Both the position numbers and the translations under genes were made by a program. Shown here piece after piece: positions 1 through 8,144 of a stretch of 53,800 nt of DNA. Below the pieces are notes generated by a model that was not told the DNA's origin, searched no databases, and saw only the letters and a list, made by a program, of their open reading frames with translations. Numbering within the stretch: the first letter of the stretch is position 1; each line of letters begins with the position of its first letter. This stretch comes from Candidatus Cloacimonadota bacterium (lineage in GTDB: Bacteria > Cloacimonadota > Cloacimonadia > Cloacimonadales > Cloacimonadaceae). Location of the stretch: contig JAJBAV010000018.1 in assembly GCA_020532085.1 (NCBI GenBank), positions 1 to 53,800 on the forward strand, written 5' to 3'.

Positions 1-257
1 ATAGAGTGACAAAATATGAGCCTATCTATTTTGTCAAGAATTATTTGCAGATTTCAAAAACTACTTTTTGATCCTAAATGCTCTTACTTTTTCACCAGAC
101 CCTGAGGATTATGTGCAAAGGTCTTACTAGAGTTTACCTACCATAAATGAACTTGAGCCAAAAAAACTCCATCAAAAGACCTGGATTCCAGCCTGCGCTG
201 GGATGACGGTCCGGTTACCCGCCATAAATGATCTGAGCCAAAATAGGTCAGTTGGTG
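1..257. repeat. Dispersed repeat, partial copy, no gene
   Basis: No gene is supported in the first 313 bases. The stretch holds pieces of a repeat that is complete at 33835-34039: the end motif TGAACTTGAGCC at 148-159, a palindromic module at 181-207 (CTGGATTCCAGC then GCTGGGATGAC) and a second, degenerate end motif at 221-240 (CATAAATGATCTGAGCC). The inverted form of the other end (ATGAGCCTAT then TTTTGTCA) is near 16-36. The copy is rearranged relative to the complete unit. It is non-coding as far as can be seen. Confidence 0.6.
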
Positions 258-292
258 AAAAAAAAGGGGAAAACGCGGTGGCGCTTTCCCCT
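258..292 (-). terminator. Rho-independent terminator of gdhA
   Basis: Read on the minus strand, a stem of AGGGGAAA pairing with TTTTCCCCT, extended by GCG/CGC, encloses a short loop and is followed by eight T. It lies 20 bases downstream of the gdhA stop codon. Confidence 0.85.
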
Positions 293-313
293 ATGCCTTG
301 TGTGGCGTTTGGA

Positions 314-1645
314 TCAGATGAGTCCCTGATCCATCATGGCATTGGCCACTTTGATGAAGCCGGCGATGTTGGCGCCGCGAACGTAGTTCGTGAATTCACC
401 TTCCTTGCCGTAGTTGACGCACTGTGCATGGATGGCTTTCATGATGCCTTTGAGCTTTTCGTCCACCTCGTCGCGGGTCCAGGAAATGCGCATGGAGTTT
501 TGGGTCATTTCCAGGCCTGAGGTGGCCACTCCACCAGCGTTGGCGGCTTTTCCGGGCCCATAGAGGATCTTGGCGCCGAGGAAGACTTCCACGCCCTCAA
601 GGGTGGTGGGCATGTTCGCGCCTTCAGAAACGCAGAGGCAGCCGTTTTTGATGAGGGTTTTGGCCTCTTCGCCGTCGATCTCGTTCTGGGTGGCGCAGGG
701 CAGGGCGATCTGGCCGGGGATCGACCAGGGGCGTTGGCCCTCGTAATATTTCACGCCGAATTCATCCGCGTATTCCTTGATGCGGCCGCGGCGGATGTTT
801 TTGAGCTCCATCAGAAATTCCCATTTTTCGCCTTTGATGCCGTCCGGATCGTGGATGAAGCCGTCGGAATCGGAGGCGGTGACAGGGATGCCGCCCAGTT
901 GGTTCACTTTCTGGATGGCGAACTGGGCCACGTTTCCGGAGCCGGAGACGAGCACAGTTTTGCCCGCGATGGAATCCCCCTTGGTCTTGAGCATTTCATC
1001 GGCGAAATAGACGGTGCCGTAACCCGTGGCTTCCGGGCGGATGAGGCTGCCGCCCCATTCCAGGCCTTTGCCGGTGAGCACGCAGGTGACCTCGTTGGTG
1101 ATCTTTTTGAACATGCCGTACATGAAGCCGATCTCGCGTTTACCCACGCCGATGTCCCCGGCGGGAACGTCGGTGAACTGGCCGATGTGACGGTAAAGCT
1201 CCAGCATGAAGGAATGGCAGAAGCGCTGCACCTCTTCGTCGGAGCGGCCGCGGGGATTGAAGTCCGAGCCGCCTTTGGCGCCGCCCATGGGGAGGGTGGT
1301 AAGGCTGTTTTTGAAGATCTGTTCAAAACCGAGGAATTTGAGGATGCCCATGTTTACGCTGGGGTGAAAGCGGATCCCGCCCTTGTAGGGGCCGATGGCG
1401 CTGTTGAATTCGATGCGGTAGCCACGGTTTACCATCACCTCGCCGGTGTCGGTTTGCCAGGGCACACGAAAAATGATCACGCGCTCGGGCTCCACCAGCC
1501 GGTCGAGGATCTTTGCCTTGCGATATTGAGGGTTGGAATCGTAAACGTCCCAAATTGTCTCGACCACCTCGGTGACAGCCTGGATGAATTCGGGCTGATC
1601 CGCGTTTTTAGCAGAAACCTGATGTAGAAATTCGTGTTTTGTCAT
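314..1645 (-). CDS. gdhA: Glutamate dehydrogenase (hexameric type)
   Basis: Catalyses reversible oxidative deamination of glutamate to 2-oxoglutarate and ammonia in the cytoplasm. The start is ATG at 1645 because GGAGG sits 8 bases upstream; this gives 443 residues, the usual size of the small hexameric enzymes (an upstream in-frame start would add 20 residues and has no such site). Visible signatures are the substrate-binding GPYKGGIRFHP near residue 90, the catalytic lysine in PMGGAKGG (K124), PAGDIGVG near 161-168, and a nucleotide-binding GSGNVA near 235 followed by acidic S-D-S-D. One oddity is PAGDIGVGKREIG, where most homologues have GG instead of GK. The gene lies 122 bases downstream of the receiver/PEP-synthase-like pair and ends in a clear terminator. 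Coenzyme preference cannot be read safely. In an amino-acid-fermenting organism a catabolic role is likely (inference). Confidence 0.96.
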   Translation of the reverse strand: MTKHEFLHQVSAKNADQPEFIQAVTEVVETIWDVYDSNPQYRKAKILDRLVEPERVIIFRVPWQTDTGEVMVNRGYRIEFNSAIGPYKGGIRFHPSVNMGILKFLGFEQIFKNSLTTLPMGGAKGGSDFNPRGRSDEEVQRFCHSFMLELYRHIGQFTDVPAGDIGVGKREIGFMYGMFKKITNEVTCVLTGKGLEWGGSLIRPEATGYGTVYFADEMLKTKGDSIAGKTVLVSGSGNVAQFAIQKVNQLGGIPVTASDSDGFIHDPDGIKGEKWEFLMELKNIRRGRIKEYADEFGVKYYEGQRPWSIPGQIALPCATQNEIDGEEAKTLIKNGCLCVSEGANMPTTLEGVEVFLGAKILYGPGKAANAGGVATSGLEMTQNSMRISWTRDEVDEKLKGIMKAIHAQCVNYGKEGEFTNYVRGANIAGFIKVANAMMDQGLI

Positions 1646-1767
1646 ATTGCATACCTCCATGGTATAGATTTGAACACGCTTTTCATTTAAACTGGCAGCG
1701 CCCATGCTTTGGAAACGGCATTAAACCTGAGTTTATTGACCATTCACAGCTGAAAAGGCACATAGGA

Positions 1768-4710
1768 TCACTTAATTATGACGGCGTTCTTTCCGTCAAA
1801 CAAAAATTGCAGGTTACGGGGGGTTTTCTTCACCAGAAAGTAGTTACCCTCGTCCAGGGTGGGCAGCCCGAGCAGCCAGTCCCAGGCCAGAAAGTCGTTC
1901 ACAGCCTTCTCCCAGACGGTGAGATAACCCACGTTCATTGAGAAGAGGTTGTGAAAAAAATGCGATCCGTGGGAAGCCTCGATGGACATGTTTGGCAGCA
2001 CGACCTCCACGATGATCTGGGCGTTGCAGATCTGGCTCCAGTTCACAGGAATGCCCAGAAAGCGGTCGCTGGAGCCCCAGCGTCCGAGACCGATCAGCAC
2101 ATATTTGAGCCCTTGCTCGCGCATTTTTTGGTTCAGGGCATCCAGTTCGGCGGCCATTTCCTCGGTCTTGACGATGTCGAAGCGCTCGGGCGGGATGAAG
2201 ATGACCGTGTCCACCTCTTCAACGATGTCGCTGCCCAGGGCGTAGGAGGAATAGACCACCAGTTCGTCCTTTTTGGCAGCGAAGTTTTCCAGCGACTGGG
2301 AATAGTGGCGGATGTTAACGGCGATGGGGCGCACCTGGAGGAGGTGGAAACTGGCCAAACCGCTTTGGGGATCTACGTCGAAGGCGAATTCCATCTCGAT
2401 CTCGCAGCCCAGCACCTCGCGGCCCAGCAGCAGCAGGTCGCGGATGATGGGGGAGAGGGGGTATTCCGCGTAGTGGAGCAATTTGCGGTAGGTGACCACC
2501 CGCGGGCCCGGGATGTGGCGTCCGTCCTTGAATTCGCGGTTTTCGTAGTCCCAAACTGAGGAGAGCAGGCTGAGGTCGGTCTCGCAGAGTTTTTGGGTAA
2601 CGCGCACGCGGTCCAGGGAGGCGTTTTCGCCGCTGATCAGATCAAACTCGGTGAGGCTGGGCTGGATGGCGTAAAAATGGCGCTGGGCGGCCTCGACGAT
2701 GTCGATGGCGCGGAACATGTCGCGATTGGGGAAGCGGGGGCAAAAGGCGAAGGTGCGCTCGCGCTCCACGGCGGTTTTGCCCAGGCCGGTGGAGAGGGTA
2801 ACCACGCCGTCCTCGTGGGTCATGTTCGTGCCGGGGTAGAAATTGTAGGATTGGGCGACACCGGAGACAAGGGGGTAGAAATGCTCTCCGTGCAGCGAGC
2901 CGGCCACCTTCTGGATGATGACGGCCATCTTCTCCTCGCGGGCGGGGATGCGCAGCTTTTCGCGGTAAACCCGGGCGGACCGCTGATAGAGTGAGGACCA
3001 GACCAGCTTGACGGCCTGGGAGAGTTGATCGAGCCGCGTGGCGGGATCGGGATGGCTGTTCGGGATCAGATAGGTGCGGAAGACGCCGGCGAAAGGATTG
3101 GCGATGGAATCCTCCATGATGGAGGAGGAACGCACGGCCAGCGGAAAAGCGCCCTGGGCAATGATCCGCTCCAAAACTGGGATAACTGAGGCGGGCAGCC
3201 GGCAATCCAGAAACAGCCGGTCCACCTCGTCATCCGATAGGTTCTCTTCCTCGGGAATGCTGGCCAGGGTGGGATTGGCGGCCACAAAAGCGTCGAATAC
3301 CCCGGTGGCCAGAACCGCAGCGACGGGCACGCTGATCCGCACCTCGGGATATTTCTCGATGATATTGCTGTAGCGGTTCAGCACCACGTTCAGAAAGGCC
3401 AGGCCACGCCCCTTGCCGCCAATGGAGTCGTCGCCCACTTTGTAGATCAGGTTCAGGTTGAAATCGCTTTCCTCGTTCCAGTCCTGGATCTTCTCCCGGC
3501 GGCGGTAGGAGATGAGTGACTGGAAGGCTTCGCCCAGGCGTTCGCGCAGAACGTGGATCTCGTTGATCTCCTTAAACTTGTCCACATAGTTGGCCAGGGC
3601 GAGTTCCGCGTGGGTGCACAGCCAGTTGTGAATGTGGCCGTTGCGATAATGGTAGGCCAGGCTTTCGTCCGGGATCCCGGCCAGCTTGCGGGCAAGCCCG
3701 ATCAGGGATTCCGCTTCGCCCACCACGGTTTGGTCGGGCAGGCGGAAGATGAATTTGCCGAAACCGACTTCTTGCTCCAGCCAGCGGCGGAGGCGGTTTT
3801 TGAGGCCGGGGAGGTCCTTGTAGAGGAACTCGCCCTCGTTGCTGGTGACGATATCGTAATACTTGGGGTTAAAGCTTTGCAGCAGGAAAGGCAGATTGGG
3901 CCTGTCCTTGCGCACTTCCTGCAGGAGCTTGAGGCCGCCGTCGCGGAAAGACGAACCCATGTAGTGGTAATTGACGTTGCTGATGATGCCCACGATGAGG
4001 TCGGCGTAGCGGTGGTAGAAGTCCAGGGCGCTTTCGTAATCGTGCAGCAGCATCACGCGGGGACGGGCATTCATGTACAGCGATTTGTTCACGTCCTGGT
4101 GTTCGCGGCGGATCACGGCCTGGTTCAGCAGCAACACCTGTTCCTGCAGCAGCGGCAGGAACTGTGAGTAGTAGGGGATGAAAGTTTCCACCACCAGGAT
4201 CAGCGGCACCGGGAGCAGCTTCACGTCGTTGCCGATGTTGCGGATGAACTCCCACTGCTTGATGATGGCCAGCACCAGCTTGGAATCACCGTTCCAATAG
4301 AAGAAATCCTCCACTTCCTTGAGTTCGTCCAGGTGGTTTTCCACAAACATCAGGTCCTGCGGTGCGCCCATCAGGAAAAAGACCGGCAGTTCAGGATTGA
4401 AGGCCTTGATGCTCTTCACCAGTTCCAGCGAGATGGAGCGCATGGAGGCCAGGTGCACAATGATGAGGTCGATGCTCTCCAGTTCCAGAAGGCTCATGGT
4501 GCTGGCCAGCGAGGAGGAATGGTAGATGGCAGGCTGGGTGGTGAGGTTCATCAGGTGGAAATCCTCCTCCACATGCTCCGCCAGGAAGCCGTCGATCTCG
4601 AACACAAAAGAATCGTAAAGCGAGGCGATCATCAGAATGTGCCGCACCCGCGCGGGCATCATCTGATCCAGCTGTTCAAGCTCAAGGGACCAATAGTTCG
4701 AGGTGATCAT
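1768..4710 (-). CDS. Receiver + PEP/pyruvate-binding domain protein, paralogue 2
   Basis: A 980-residue cytoplasmic protein. The N-terminal ~370 residues resemble two response-regulator receiver folds. The middle is a PPDK_N-type ATP-grasp domain, with GGKGRGLAFLN near 430, AVRSSSIMEDS near 555 and the closing LLQVRPIAVN near 825. The family's phosphohistidine swivel and PEP-binding TIM barrel are absent; instead there is a ~130-residue C-terminal domain with IGLGRWGSSDRFLG and GSHFFHNL. It therefore cannot be an ordinary PEP synthase. In the second receiver-like domain the acidic residues are lost (VETF and SNVN instead of VEDS and SDVR). The start at 4710 follows AGGA at about 8 bases, and the gene begins 21 bases after the stop of its paralogue, so the two are cotranscribed. 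Similar proteins are usually named PEP synthase-like in FCB genomes; the function is unknown. Confidence 0.85.
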   Translation of the reverse strand: MITSNYWSLELEQLDQMMPARVRHILMIASLYDSFVFEIDGFLAEHVEEDFHLMNLTTQPAIYHSSSLASTMSLLELESIDLIIVHLASMRSISLELVKSIKAFNPELPVFFLMGAPQDLMFVENHLDELKEVEDFFYWNGDSKLVLAIIKQWEFIRNIGNDVKLLPVPLILVVETFIPYYSQFLPLLQEQVLLLNQAVIRREHQDVNKSLYMNARPRVMLLHDYESALDFYHRYADLIVGIISNVNYHYMGSSFRDGGLKLLQEVRKDRPNLPFLLQSFNPKYYDIVTSNEGEFLYKDLPGLKNRLRRWLEQEVGFGKFIFRLPDQTVVGEAESLIGLARKLAGIPDESLAYHYRNGHIHNWLCTHAELALANYVDKFKEINEIHVLRERLGEAFQSLISYRRREKIQDWNEESDFNLNLIYKVGDDSIGGKGRGLAFLNVVLNRYSNIIEKYPEVRISVPVAAVLATGVFDAFVAANPTLASIPEEENLSDDEVDRLFLDCRLPASVIPVLERIIAQGAFPLAVRSSSIMEDSIANPFAGVFRTYLIPNSHPDPATRLDQLSQAVKLVWSSLYQRSARVYREKLRIPAREEKMAVIIQKVAGSLHGEHFYPLVSGVAQSYNFYPGTNMTHEDGVVTLSTGLGKTAVERERTFAFCPRFPNRDMFRAIDIVEAAQRHFYAIQPSLTEFDLISGENASLDRVRVTQKLCETDLSLLSSVWDYENREFKDGRHIPGPRVVTYRKLLHYAEYPLSPIIRDLLLLGREVLGCEIEMEFAFDVDPQSGLASFHLLQVRPIAVNIRHYSQSLENFAAKKDELVVYSSYALGSDIVEEVDTVIFIPPERFDIVKTEEMAAELDALNQKMREQGLKYVLIGLGRWGSSDRFLGIPVNWSQICNAQIIVEVVLPNMSIEASHGSHFFHNLFSMNVGYLTVWEKAVNDFLAWDWLLGLPTLDEGNYFLVKKTPRNLQFLFDGKNAVIIK

Positions 4711-4731
4711 CGCGCCGTTTCCTGCCGCGGC

Positions 4732-7698
4732 TCACTTGTGGATCACGGCCAGCCCTGTCTTGCCGTCCATCCGCACCACCAGGGGGTGGTCGAACTGGAG
4801 ATGCACGAAAAAGTCACCGCGCTTGGCTTCCGGCTGCCGCAGCAGCCATTCCACGTCCACGAAATCCGTGCTGGAAACATATGGTATGGTGAAATAACCC
4901 ACGTTCATGGCCACCAGGTTGTGGAAGAAATGCGTCCCCTGAGAGGCTTCCACGATGAAATCGCGCAGACCAGTCTCCAGGATAACCTTGGCGCGGTTGA
5001 TCTGGGGCCAGCGCACCGGGATGCCCAAAAACTTGTCCCGCGAGCCCCAGCGCCCGGGGCCGATCAGGATGTAGCGTTTGCCCTGCTTCGCCATCGCGTC
5101 GTTGAAGCGCTCGATCTCCTGCTGCATTTCCACGGTGCGGATCTTGTCGAAGCGGCGCGGATCCAGATAGACCACGTCGGTGAGGTCGTTGATCACCCCG
5201 TTGCCCATGCCGTGTTCAGTGTACATCAGCAGCTCGCTTTTATCCAGGGTGGAGGCGTCGATGCGGTAGGCGTCTGTGTTCACGGAGAGAGGCCGCACCT
5301 GGAGGATGTAGAAGGTGGGTTTGCTGTTTTGGGTGTGATCGATGTCCAGATTGACCGCGAATTCTATCTCCACAGGGATGCCGAGAGCGATCTCGCCGAT
5401 CTCCAGGAGCTCTTCTATGATCCTGGCCAGTGGGAAATGGTGGTACTTGAGGATGCCGTTGAAGGTCAGCACCTTCAGGCCACGTTCTTCCAGGTTGTCG
5501 GTGAGGCGATAGTTCTCATAATCCCAAACCGAGGCCAGATAGCGCAATACGCCGTGCTTGTCGGCATCCCGGAGGTTCAGCTTGGCCAGGGTGATCTCCT
5601 CGCCCTGGGTGAGGTCAAAATCGTTGCGGGCCAGGTCCAAGGCGTAGAATTCCTTTTGGGCGGAGCGCACCATCTCGGTTTGGGGCAGCATTTCGGTTTC
5701 CGGATAGCGGGGGCAGAAGCGGAAATTGAGCTTGCCCTCAACCACGGATTTACCAAGGCCCAGGGCGATGTTCGCGATGCCGTCGGTGTGGAGCATGTAG
5801 CTGGTGGGATAGAAGTTGTAGGACTGGGCCACCCCGGAGATGTGGGGATAGTAATACTGATCACCCTTGAGGGTGCCCACGGTCTCCTGGATGATCACGG
5901 CCATCTTTTCCTCTTCCGCCTTGAAGTTCAGCGCTTCCAGGAAATTGCGCGCGTCGCTGAGGTAGACGCTGGCGAAAACCAGTTTGATGGCGTCCATGAG
6001 CTGGCGCAGGCGATACATCTTGTCCGGATGGTTGTTGGGAAGCATGAAGGTGCGGTAAACCCCGGCCAAAGGCTGGGCCTGGGAATCTTCCAGCAGGCTG
6101 GAGGAACGCACCGCGACGGGATAGTGGACGCCGTCCAGATAGATCTCGAGGCGCTTCACAAGTTGCTCGGAAAGCTGGCCCTGCACGAAGATGGCATCGA
6201 TCTCCTCATCGCTTTTGTCCTGCACCTCGTCCAGAATGTTGTTGGTCTCCACGAAGACGTCAAACTCGTTCGTGCCGATGATCGCGGTGCTGGGCAGGGA
6301 AATGCTGATGTTCTCGAATTTCTTCTCGAAATCCATGGTGCAGAGCAGGGCGTTCAGAAAAGCCAGCCCACGGCCTTTGCCGCCCAAAGAACCCTCGGCC
6401 ATCCTGATGATCTGGTTCAGCTCGGTGAGCGAAACAGCGTCAAAATTGATGATCTTGCCCCGGTTCTTGTCGATGCGCACCGTACGGAAGGTGTGGTGGA
6501 GGAATTTCCGCAGCTCGTCCTTGCTGGAGAAATCCTCGATCTTCATCGGCCGGATGCGTTTGGCGATCTGCACTTCACCGTGGGCGATCAGCCAGTTTGA
6601 AAAGTGGTTGAACTGGCTGTGAAAGACCACCGATTCCTCCGGCACTTTGAGGATCTTTTCCTCAAACTCGGCGATGTTGGCCGCTTCGTCGATGGCTTCG
6701 CCGGCGGCGTTGCGAAACACGAAATTGCCGAAGCCGAGGTTGTAAACCATGAAGTTGCGCAGGTTGGAGAGCATGCTTTTGGAGTTCTTGTTCAGGAAAT
6801 TGACTCCCAGTTCCTCGGCGTTGGCCTGGTTCACGTCTTCCGAGGATTGCAGGATCATGGGCAGGTCCTTGTTCGTCATCTTGATGTGGCGCAGCAGCTT
6901 CACCCCGGCCTGGGGATCCACCTCGCCCTTCACCTTGTAGCGCACGTCCGAGATCAGGCAGAGCAGATAATCCTTGTAGCGGTGATAGGCCTCGATCGCT
7001 TCTTCATAATCGTGGGCGAGGATCACCTTGGGGCGGATGCGCATCCTCAGGCGCTTGTTGATGTCGCTCACCTCCTCTTCGATCAGGCGCTGCGTCTGGC
7101 GCATGATCACGCTGTAAAGTGAGGGCAGGAACATCGAATAGTAATGCACGGAATCCTCCACCAGCAGGATCACGCGCACGAGGCCGTTGGCGGTGTCGAA
7201 ATCCACGTTCATGCGATCCTCGATCACCTTCACCATGGCCAAAAACAGCTTGGTGTCGCCGTTCCAGAGGAACACGTCGTCGATGTAGCGCTTGTCTTCG
7301 GGGTGGTTTTCCCAGATGATGTAGTCCGAGGCCACGTTCAGCAGCAGCAGCACGGGCAGGTCGGGATGGTGGGTTTTGATCTCCTTCGCCAGTTGGAAGG
7401 GGCCGATCTCGCCGATGCGCATCATGGTGATCACCAGGTCGTAGCTGTGCTCCTTCAGCTTTTCAATGGCGTCGGCCCCGGTGGGGACGCTGGTGATGCG
7501 GGGGGCGGTGGTGAGGTTCAGTTGCCGGTACTCACCGAAGATCTGTTCCGAAAGCCGGCCATCCTGCTCGAAGATGAAGGCGTCGTAAAATGTGGAAACC
7601 AGCAGTATGTCGCGCACCCGTTTCTGCATCAGTTGGTGAAATATGTCCTCTCCGAACTTGAACTTGTTATAATAGTAGTTGAGCTCTTCCATCTTCAT
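4732..7698 (-). CDS. Receiver + PEP/pyruvate-binding domain protein, paralogue 1
   Basis: A 988-residue protein, first gene of the tandem pair and clearly homologous end to end to the next one. It has a receiver-like region at about 25-130 lacking the phosphoacceptor, and a second receiver at about 180-330 that keeps VEDS, SDVR and the lysine in NKNS. The PPDK_N ATP-binding domain follows (GGKGRGLAFLN, VAVRSSSLLEDSQ, ILQVRPLSVN), and then the same non-standard C-terminal domain (IGPGRWGSRDKFLG, GTHFFHNL) in place of the swivel and PEP-binding domains. The start at 7698 is supported by GAGG 9 bases upstream; a second ATG two codons later is possible. By family knowledge the ATP-grasp domain could phosphorylate a protein or metabolite. 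Coupling this to a receiver suggests regulation of carbon or nitrogen flow with the neighbouring gdhA, which is inference. Confidence 0.87.
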   Translation of the reverse strand: MKMEELNYYYNKFKFGEDIFHQLMQKRVRDILLVSTFYDAFIFEQDGRLSEQIFGEYRQLNLTTAPRITSVPTGADAIEKLKEHSYDLVITMMRIGEIGPFQLAKEIKTHHPDLPVLLLLNVASDYIIWENHPEDKRYIDDVFLWNGDTKLFLAMVKVIEDRMNVDFDTANGLVRVILLVEDSVHYYSMFLPSLYSVIMRQTQRLIEEEVSDINKRLRMRIRPKVILAHDYEEAIEAYHRYKDYLLCLISDVRYKVKGEVDPQAGVKLLRHIKMTNKDLPMILQSSEDVNQANAEELGVNFLNKNSKSMLSNLRNFMVYNLGFGNFVFRNAAGEAIDEAANIAEFEEKILKVPEESVVFHSQFNHFSNWLIAHGEVQIAKRIRPMKIEDFSSKDELRKFLHHTFRTVRIDKNRGKIINFDAVSLTELNQIIRMAEGSLGGKGRGLAFLNALLCTMDFEKKFENISISLPSTAIIGTNEFDVFVETNNILDEVQDKSDEEIDAIFVQGQLSEQLVKRLEIYLDGVHYPVAVRSSSLLEDSQAQPLAGVYRTFMLPNNHPDKMYRLRQLMDAIKLVFASVYLSDARNFLEALNFKAEEEKMAVIIQETVGTLKGDQYYYPHISGVAQSYNFYPTSYMLHTDGIANIALGLGKSVVEGKLNFRFCPRYPETEMLPQTEMVRSAQKEFYALDLARNDFDLTQGEEITLAKLNLRDADKHGVLRYLASVWDYENYRLTDNLEERGLKVLTFNGILKYHHFPLARIIEELLEIGEIALGIPVEIEFAVNLDIDHTQNSKPTFYILQVRPLSVNTDAYRIDASTLDKSELLMYTEHGMGNGVINDLTDVVYLDPRRFDKIRTVEMQQEIERFNDAMAKQGKRYILIGPGRWGSRDKFLGIPVRWPQINRAKVILETGLRDFIVEASQGTHFFHNLVAMNVGYFTIPYVSSTDFVDVEWLLRQPEAKRGDFFVHLQFDHPLVVRMDGKTGLAVIHK

Positions 7699-8059
7699 TG
7701 GCGCGTACCTCAGTGGCTGAGAATGTGATATTTCACGTTTATGAATCAGCCAAAGATGTCAACAAAAAAAATGGCTTGGCCATCACGGAATATGTGGAGA
7801 ATTTTCATCACAGCGGGTCAAGTGGTTACATTGATGGTTTTTCCAAATCTGGGCAAGGGGCTGAATTGGATGATTGACAAGGATTTAAGGGAAGCCAATC
7901 AGGCCCAGCCACCGCCCCCGATCCTCTCTGCCCTCTCCCCGCTCTGTTGATTTTCAGCCCATGCCCCGTCGCGGGCATGGCCTGGACGTCGGTTGGGCGG
8001 GCACGGAACATCGAGGGGCGGGGAGGGGTAAGCTTTGTGAAGCCTGGACTTTGAGACAT
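7699..8059. other. Intergenic region without a gene
   Basis: No convincing gene or RNA is visible. It must contain the promoter of the minus-strand pair starting at 7698. A near-perfect palindrome (CCATGCCC and GGGCATGG around a 6-base loop, 7959-7980) has no T-run and so is not a typical terminator. Confidence 0.5.
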
Positions 8060-8092
8060 AAAAAGCAGCGGACGAAGGTCTCCGTCCGCTGC
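8060..8092 (-). terminator. Rho-independent terminator of the C25-like gene
   Basis: On the minus strand the 10-bp stem GCAGCGGACG / CGTCCGCTGC, with an 8-base loop, is followed by TTTTT. It lies 52 bases after the stop codon at 8145. Confidence 0.9.
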
Positions 8093-8144
8093 CATTAAGT
8101 TTGTGCCGGGGGGATCAGTTGCCCCCGGCTACATCAACTGAGGT

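Noticed and set aside
4333-6600. Long open frame on the plus strand across the receiver/PEP-synthase-like genes
   Set aside because: It is the antisense shadow of two strongly conserved minus-strand genes; its peptide is rich in His, Val and Gly with no recognisable domain and no ribosome-binding site.
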